NCBI GenBank assembly: GCA_018136815.1
Contig: CM030939.1
Coordinates: 4,147,419-4,211,418 of the forward strand
DNA: 64,000 bases
Direction: 5' to 3'
Source of the DNA: Isochrysis galbana
Taxonomy: Eukaryota; Haptophyta; Isochrysidales; Isochrysidaceae
Of this stretch, positions 52,166 to 61,100 are shown piece by piece (position 1 is the first letter of the stretch; each line of letters starts with the position of its first letter). The notes beneath the pieces are model-generated. The model was not told where the DNA came from, ran no database searches, and worked only from the letters and a program-made list of their open reading frames with translations. The position numbers and the translations under genes were made by a program.

Positions 52166-55100
52166 TTAGTCGTTGGTCATGGAGATGAGCGCAGCGCCCC
52201 GTCGGATCCAGTGCCCGGGCTCAATATCCGATGGCAGCAAGAAATTACACACATGATTCGTCGAGTGGCCAGTTGTGGAGAGTGTTCCAGCGCGCACGTT
52301 GGTTTTATAGAAGGGGCAATCGTACCAACCAGCTGGCCGAGCCTCGTTCAAGTCTCCGGGTTTAAGCCACACAACATTCATGGGAGCAAATAGCTCTCCT
52401 ACGCGAGACTCGGCCATAGCATTCCTCGTCACTTCGAATCGTGCACCTTCCATCACCATCCCATGAATGTACGTGCCGTTGTCCGGTGGGGCGGGCGTGT
52501 CTGCAAGCCCCTCATAGGGCATCACCTCCGCAGCAAAACGCAGCATATCAATGGGCAACTTGTACCTACGAGCATGCGCTTGCAGCGCCGATGTAAAAAA
52601 GCCTTGGGGGAAGAAGAACGCCGAAATCCAAAACGAAGCTGGCGGGCCACCGGTCAGCCAGTCGCGCATAAATTGGAATCGCGCAATCATGTCCTTGCTC
52701 CATGAGGCAAGCGGCTTCAGCGACGGGTACCCCTTTCCACCCTCACCCCACGGAGTTGGGACCTGTTGGAAGAGGAAATTGGCGTAAGCGGCATCTAGCT
52801 GAGCACTCATCACAACGAGGCCCTTGAGAGCGCGCTGCATTTCTTTGAGCATCGTCGAGACTGCACCCAGTAGCCGATTGAACTTCTCGATTTCGTGCGA
52901 GAGGAAAATGCCAAGAGGGTTCATCGACCCGTCCTCCAGCTTGGCAAAGGTAGCTTCGGCGGCTTGAGTCACATCGAGACGAGAAGGTAAGCGCGCCAAC
53001 AGATCGTCGCACACATCGCCAACGATTTCGTCGGGGGTCTGCCCGGTGCCGCCACCTCCGGTACGCGGCTGTAAGGAGATGATGGTGTCGAGCATCTCAC
53101 CGGTCTCCTTTTGTTGGAAAGAGATATCGGCGTTTTGATGTAGACCGAAAATTTCGGGACGGTCAACAATGGGGAAGGTGGCAATGTAGGCGCGGTACGA
53201 ATCCACGTCACCCTCGATGGGGGGAGAGTATTTGAACCGGTCGTCAAGCTGTGGGCAGTATGAGTACGTAGGGTCCTCGATTGCGCTTGCACTCATGTAC
53301 GTTGCGAGCACGGCACGCGTGAGCCGCACGTCCTGAGCATCGGTGACACGTCCGCCGTAAATGACGTCGGAAATGATCGTGTTCAGAGCCTCGAGTGGCG
53401 TCTCGGGCTGCTCGTCAATCATGAGCCGCAGGTTCTGTTGCGCGAAAACGAGGTCCGAGGTCATCCACTGGTATGGGATGTTCCAGCCGATGGCGCCGTA
53501 CTTTCGCCGCTCCTGGATGACGGCGTTGAAGAAAATCAGACCAAAGATGAGCTTCTTGAACGGCCCGGGTTTAGTGCATGACTCGAACTCCGTCACATTC
53601 ATATCAACATACGAGCGATTCACGTTGGCCTTTAGCCCTTTGGGTGGTTCTTGGGTCAGCTTTAGCGATGACTGGAGGACGGGCACCGGGAACTTGGGCG
53701 TAGGCATCGTTGTTAGCCATAGGCGGAAATTCTCGTTGACAGCGTCGTCCTCGCGCAGATTCTCGACCAACCTGTCAAGGCGTGGCAGCCACGAGACCGC
53801 CAGATGACAATTTTGCAAGCAGACCCAATGCCCTGCAACCAACCCCTCAGAGACGAGTTTTTCGGCGATGGGTCCCTGTCCTTGACCGAGAGACACAAGC
53901 TTGAGGTTCTCGCCGGGACGATAGCCTTGCTGTTTGGCAAGGTGCAACAGGTACTGCGTCGGATCAGATCCTGAGGTGAGCACAAAGATGATCGGTCCAC
54001 GTGCATCCGAGTCCTTGTATGTTGAGAGCAGGTCGAATGGCGGCGCCTCTTTGAAATCATCGCCCATGGCCTTAGCGACGTATTCGACGGAACCCATGGC
54101 CACTTTCTCAGGCTTGAATGCCTTCAGCACGAGCAACCTCTGGAAGGGAGAGAGCTTAGCATCCCAACCGCTAGGCAGAGGTTCTGTCTGAGGGGCATCC
54201 GCGTTGCAAAACGCCTCCCAGGCGCCCAGATCACTTGCGACGCTTTCCTTTAGACCAGCAAGCGCTGGAATCTCCGCGCCTATCTGCAAGAGGGCGTTCC
54301 ACGACTTGTCATCAAGCCAACCGATGCCTGGATTCGCGGGGGCGCCGTCTTCAAGAGGTGACTGGGACTTCAAGAAGAAGGCCCACTCTTCAGGAGTCAC
54401 GGCCTTCTTGTGACGCTCAATAGACGCGGCAATCATGAAAGCAAAGAGGCCCTTGTGCTTCTCGAATAGACCACGGCAAATCATGACGAACATCGTTTTT
54501 GTGATGGCGTCGATAAGCATCTGCAGGCGAGCGGCGAGATCATCAGCCTTCTCCGCAGCGCGAACAGTGTTGGTAAGCACGAGCTTGAAGTATTGCAACG
54601 AGTACTGGTACATGGGGTCGACGTTCGTGAAATCTGCAACCACGAAGTACAGAATAGAACCGCGGGTTGCGACAGGGCGGTACGACTCTTGGGCGACGTC
54701 GATCTCCTTGGAAGTCTCCTCAGCTCCGCGCACGGCTTCCTCAGTCAACGCGGAGGTCTTTTTCGATTCATCGAGTGTATTGATGAGGTCCTCGTCGTCC
54801 AGAATGTTGCCAGAGGATTCAGCAAGCATTCTGAGGATCTTGTCTTCCAGCTCTTTGATGGTGCGTCGCCCCTCAGCGATCTGCACAACAAGGGCCTCCT
54901 TCTTCTGGGTCAAGTCAGGTCGCTCGAGTGCGGCGACGTCAGCAAGGAGCTGGTCCTCGAGACCCTCGAAGGTGACAGTGAAGTTCACAATTGTCACCTT
55001 GATGCACACTTCTGGTAAGTAATGCGGATTGCCGAGCTTTGTTGTGATGTAGAAGCGGAAGTTGGCGTCATAATCGACGTCCGTGTCTCCAAGTCGGATT

Positions 55101-58100
55101 AGAGTGCGGCCCTGAGAAGTATACGTCTGCTTCAAGAGGACAGGATCGAGCGCTGGGTCGAGCTCTTCGGGCACGTTCTCGAGGAGCACCGGGATTCCAA
55201 CTCGGATGGATTGCTCGAGCGCACGCAGCATGTCCGATTGAGTCAGCTTGACAAGCCGCAGCTTGTTGGCTTTCTCAAGATTCTTCACCCATCGATTGGC
55301 CTGCCCTTGTGGGTCCACCATTAGTGGCCAGCGGCGCGACCGAGTCACGAAGATGGCGTTTTCGACAGAAAGCGTGTCAAGCGGAAGGCCGTAGATACCC
55401 CACTCGCGGATGGTGACTGGGTCGCCCAGGATGTTGCCGACCGTCGGATTGTCGGCGCAATTGATCCCCAGCCCCATAACCTTTGCCACCCAAGCCTGGT
55501 TGAGCTTGGCCCGGTAAGGAGCAGTGAAAGGGCCCTGATACGCGATCGCGCCAGAGCAAACGACCATGTTACCAATCAGGTTGCGCTGCCCCTCCTCGAG
55601 GGCTTTGCAAAGTGCTTCCCACCGTGTCTTCTCGGAGCCAAGGCCGCCGACGAGTTTTGCTGCGCGCTCGAGCTTAATCTGTGTATCCTTCTCTTGGTCC
55701 TCCAGTTCGCGCGCCTTCGATTGAGTCTCTTCAAGAGTGCGCTTCAGCCCAGCAACGCGCGCCTCGACGTCCGCCAACATCTGTTGCTTTTCCTTCAGCA
55801 TCGTCTCCGCCTCTGAAAGCTTCGCTTTGGCGGCGGCGAGTTTCTCCTTTTTAGGCTCAACGGTCTTGGCCACTCGATCATACGTGTCCATAGCACGCAC
55901 CCACAAGCAGAGCGACTTGGCCGCCTTAGAGACCTTACCGACGTTATCAGGTTGGAAGCTCTCATTCTTCACGTACTTCTGGATTGCCTTGATCTTCTTG
56001 GCGTCAATGTTGTCCTTGTCGAAGTCCTGAAGAGACTGCAAAAATCCCATGTCGGACATGATCTTCTTTGCCTCGTCCCACGAAGGCTTCTTCCCCAAAA
56101 GGATGCAGACAGCCTCGAGGACCATTTGAACTAGCTCAGGCGGTTGCTTGTACGCTTTCATCTCTTGAATATCAGACTTGTTGAGAGATTTCAGCGCGTT
56201 GACCGCAGAATGGAAGGCAGGCATGGCCTCATCGAGGTCGCGTTGGGCGTCGGCAGCGATCTCGCCGGCTTCCTTCGAAATGACGGCGACCTCTGCCTCC
56301 TCCTTCTTCACGCGCACCTTGACTTCCTCCGCGTTCGCCTGGTCCTCCGCCACCTGCTTCAGAAGCACTTGCGTGTCTTGGGCAGCCTTTTGCAAGATTG
56401 GCTGCAGGTTGACGAGTTCTTTCTTCATTTTGTCCACCACAACATTGGTCTCCACTAGCTTGTTGATGCCGCCTGAGTAGTGGGAAATCTTCCGTGCAAC
56501 GAGCTCACGCTGTTCAGCAAGCATCGCCGAGTAAAGATTGAGTAGCTCTAGGTACGAGGTCGGCGTGGTGTATGTCTTGCGGCGAAGCTCGGCGAAGAAT
56601 TCCTGCCCTGTGTGGGAGACAGACGATTGCATGTCAACAACTATTTGCGCTATGCCCTCTTTGATCTTCTCGTCGCCAAAGTCGACCTTTCCGAAATAGC
56701 GTTGAGCTACCGATAGAAGCGCATCTCGGGGCCACTCATCGAACCAGTCGATGGTGCAGCAATTGACTAGGGAGGGGAACATACGACAGCGGACACGGAA
56801 CGCGTCGCCGATGGGGGACATTGCAAGCACAATGTGCAAATTCTGCCGCACGAGCTGGACGAAGTACGCGTACACTGCGTCACGACCTTCCGGTTTGCCA
56901 GCAGCCTTGGCGAGCGGGCGCACTTCATTCAGGATTTGAGCCATATCGTCCTCACCCATCATGTTGGGCACTTCGCCGGCATTCAGCAAATTGTTAATGT
57001 CTTCCACAAAAGATTCCTTCACGATCTGCGTGTCAGAAAAGAGGAACACGCAGGGCTTGTTCTTGCAGCCCGCGTTGAACATGAAGCGCTTCAGGTCGTC
57101 GTGGAAAGCGGAAGTGTCGTAGGTGCGTGTGATCTCAATCGAGAAGCAAGTGTAATCCCACATGGCGCTTGCGAGCCGAACAAGTGATGAACGACCGGAA
57201 CCGCCGACGCCAACGAGGAGCGCGCAGCCGCGCGGCTGAGTTATGATACGCGAAATTCGCGCGAGATGGTGGCACGCATCCTTGAAGAAGACCAGATTCA
57301 TGGGCTTGGTCGAGGCCATGTTGTAGTCGGCAAGCGCGTCATCAAGCTTGGTGGATGTTGTCTCGACGTCAACTTCTTCGTAAGGTGCATTCTCAAATCC
57401 ATCGGACGACTTCATGTAAGCGCCAAACATGAGATTCGGGAAACTCTCAGCAGGCCAATCGCGCTCCGTGTCCTCTTTCAAAATCGAGCTCATCTTCGAA
57501 GCGAACCATTCGCGGTCTGTCTTGTTGACGAGGCGGTCGGCGAAGACTCGAGATGCCTCATGGCACCAAAGACGCAAGAACACGTCAGCGTCCGGACATT
57601 TCGGCGACGTGATTTGCAGGATGCCTTGGGTTACTTTCGAGACGTCGCGCAGGTTGAAGGTGTAATGCGACTTCGAGGGTGTCGGCAGCATTTCCGAACA
57701 CATGCAGTCGTACAGCTTGATGGTGATGGCGACGACAGTCCGCGCGAGCGCCTTGACATCATCCGTGAAGTCGTCGACGCCAAGGAAGCCGGATAGGATG
57801 TTGCCGAAGATGTTTTGCATCGCCGATCCAGACATTTGGGGCATCCATAAGAGGTTGAAATGGCGCACGAGGCGGGGCGTGATGGTGTTACGGCCACCGC
57901 CAGGTGGGCCACAAGCCGCGATGAAAGCGGTGTTCTGGACGCGCTTGAAGAAAAGCTTCTTCAGATCGTAGAAGCCGCCTTGCGCAAGCGTCTGCCGCAC
58001 GAGCTCGATCGGAGGCTGCGCGCCATACTTTTCAAGTGCTGGCATGTTGATGTCATCCACCATCACGACGCACTGGCGACCGGGGCCAGCGCCAAGTAAA

Positions 58101-61100
58101 TTCTTTCGGATTTTGTCAAGTTTCGATTCCAATAGGTCCTGCATGTTGCGGGCGGAGGTCTGGGCCGAGAAGGACGCAAGGACCGGGTTGATCCCCTTCT
58201 CCGACGTCGCGACGAGCTTGTTGAGGAATCCTTGCACGAGAACGGATTTGCCGGTACCGGTTTCGCCGACAAGCATCACGTGTGAGCCTTGGGCGATAAG
58301 CATGCCTAGGACATACTCATAGCAGGTGGTCTCACCCGTGGGGACAAGGATGTCGAAAAAGGGCACACCCTTGACGTATTCGAAGGTTGGGACCATTGAC
58401 GTCCAGGTGACAAAGGAAGAGTGAGCAGCCGAAACGCAGAAATCGAAGACGGTGCCATCTGAAGGGAATGTAGGATCTAGCTCTATTAGCAATCCAGACT
58501 TGCGGATGAACTCGTCAAACTTGGGGCGCGACTCCTCGCGCAGATTACCGCCTATAGACCAAATGATCGAGAAGATGAACCATAGTCGAACGAGCTTGTG
58601 TTTGTCCTCATCGGCCTGACCCTTGACCCCGATGCCCTTCTCGGGCACAAGGGACGACTCGAGCATACGAAAGAAGCTCATGAGCAAGTTGGCGTTGTTC
58701 GTTTCGGTGCCCGCGCGCAAATTTGAGCGAACATACTCGAGGGTCGGTTCGAGATACTTGTTGCATAGCGCTTGCACCTCAGCCTGCATGTTTGGCAGCA
58801 GCTCCGGCAGCCTCTTCTCGCACCACGACGTGATGTATGGCTGATTGCCAAGGTACACCGACTCCATGAAGACCATGCCGCAACGCGAGACTGTCGCCGG
58901 CGATGCGACCGCCAAATCGTTGACTTCGAACACCATATGCATCGTCGGCGCCAATTTGATGCGCTCGCCGTTGGAGAGACAGAGCATCTTGTTGTCATCC
59001 AGGACAGTATTCATATTTTCTATCCAAAGCGCGTCGACGGGGCCATCAAAAGTGATCCAGTGGAAGTTGTCGGAATCATCACCGACAGCAAGGCGAACCA
59101 AGGTGGGCACGAGGCCATCCGTCCACTCTTGTGTCACCGGGTTGACCTCGCCGTAAAGTTCGCCCATGGTGACGGACTTGGGATTGAGCGTGTGCTGGCG
59201 GGTGACCTCGTAGTGCGGCGACTCCTCGCCGTCCCGTCGGAGTTGTGAAAGTGCGTCGGCGAGTGCATTCTGGCACCTTGACTTGCCGGTGAGAGTCAAG
59301 CCAACAACCATGACGCCATGCCGTACCAACATCGTCTCGTATAGTTGAATGATCTTGGCAACGTACGTGGGAACGGGTTGTAGCCCTTCCTTGCGCAATG
59401 CCGTCTCCACGGAGGTTTGTAGGCGACCATAGTCGACGTTTGGAATTTCGACACCGGGGAAAAGATCTTGAATTATAGCCATGAACAGCGGGACGTCGTC
59501 ATAGAGGAACTTCGGTAGGTTGGAATCGCGGAGCGCGCGAATCAGCGTAATGTCCTCGGCGATGTCAGGGTTTGCGCGCTTGAGCTGGCCCGCCATGACA
59601 AGAACGGACTTCACCGCGCGCATGCCGAAGTCGTAGTGGTCCTGCTTTGACAGCTGCTCCGAGGACAAGCGGTAGAGCTGCGTCATCTTGTTCGAAAGGC
59701 CTTTGGCCTCACCGAAACCTTCTGCGAAGAGCATGATCTCAGCAATCAGGCGGTAGTCGGGAACCATCATCGCCACGGGTCGGAAAAGCGCCTTCAGGTT
59801 GTCCGGAAGCTCAGCGCGGCCGGCATAGCCAGGATTCATGGTGATGAAGACGCCATAGCCGGAATTAAGGGGAATTTCGCGACCCTCGAAGACAAAGCGC
59901 TCGGCTTTCATCTTGCACGCCTCTTGAATGGTAAGAATTTGCTGCGCAATGACGGAGAGCACCTCGATATCGATACGATTGAACTCGTCAAAGCACGCCC
60001 AAGCACCTGATTGGGCAAGCCCAGAGAAGAACCGCCCCATCATCTTGTAGTCCAGGCCGTCGGAGCAATTCATAACAACGCACTGCCGCGCGAGCGCCTT
60101 GGCCAAGTCTTTGGTGGTCTCCGTCTTGCCCGTGCCAGCAGGTCCGGCAGGGGCACCGCCCATGCCCAGGTGGAGGGCTCCCGTGAGCGTCATGTAACAC
60201 TTGTCGGTAAGCGGAGTGATCACAAGGCGCATCGAATTGCCGAGGTACTCGTAGCCATACAAGAACCGGGTGTTGGTTTGCCGTATGACGCAGTCGTCCG
60301 CCTCCTCCTCCCAATAGTAGCGCAGCTGACGCTGCCACTCAAAGTCGTTCACCCAAGAGATGCCCATTGAGCACATGGTGTCGACGGTGTCGCGCGCGTG
60401 CACGTCAATCACCAGCTTGGCGGCGAGTATGCCGCGCTGCAACGGCGTCAGCTGTGTGCGAACGAGCTCCACCATGCCCTGAATGCTCTGGATCCATTCC
60501 TTATTATAATTGGTGAGCGCACCTGGGTCGGAACCATCGCGTAGCTTCACGAGAGCCGTCTCAACACCGTTCGTCCACTCGATGCAGCCTATCATGATGA
60601 CGGGAGCTGCAGGAAAGGCAAAGTACCAATCCTTCTTATCCATAGTGGTGAGCCCCTCTAGGCATGCCTTGGAGACGGTGTAGAGCGTCGACACCATCGC
60701 CTTTTGCATGTCCAACAGCCAATGCTCCACTGCCCCCTCTGCGACAGGCGGCTCTGTGAACGGAACGACCTCGCCCTCAGAAGAGTTGAGCGCCTTCATT
60801 TGCTTAGCGTTCTCGCCATCGCCGAAGGTGAGCTTCTTGAGGGCGTCGAAACACTTCATTAAGTGCGGCTGCACGGCGTGAGGGTCGCGCGTTTGAGAGA
60901 GGATCTCGAGCAGCTCGTCGTTGGAGAGGAAGTAGAATCGCGCAAACGCTCCGCGCTTCGTCTCAAGGTAATCCTCGAGTGACTTCTGGATGGCGTCGAG
61001 TTGGTTATTGGCGTCGACGAATGTCTCAAGCAGCTTAGGCACCATGATCTGGCTTATCACGTTGGGCGACTCGTTGCACTTGCGCATGCGGTCCTTGAAG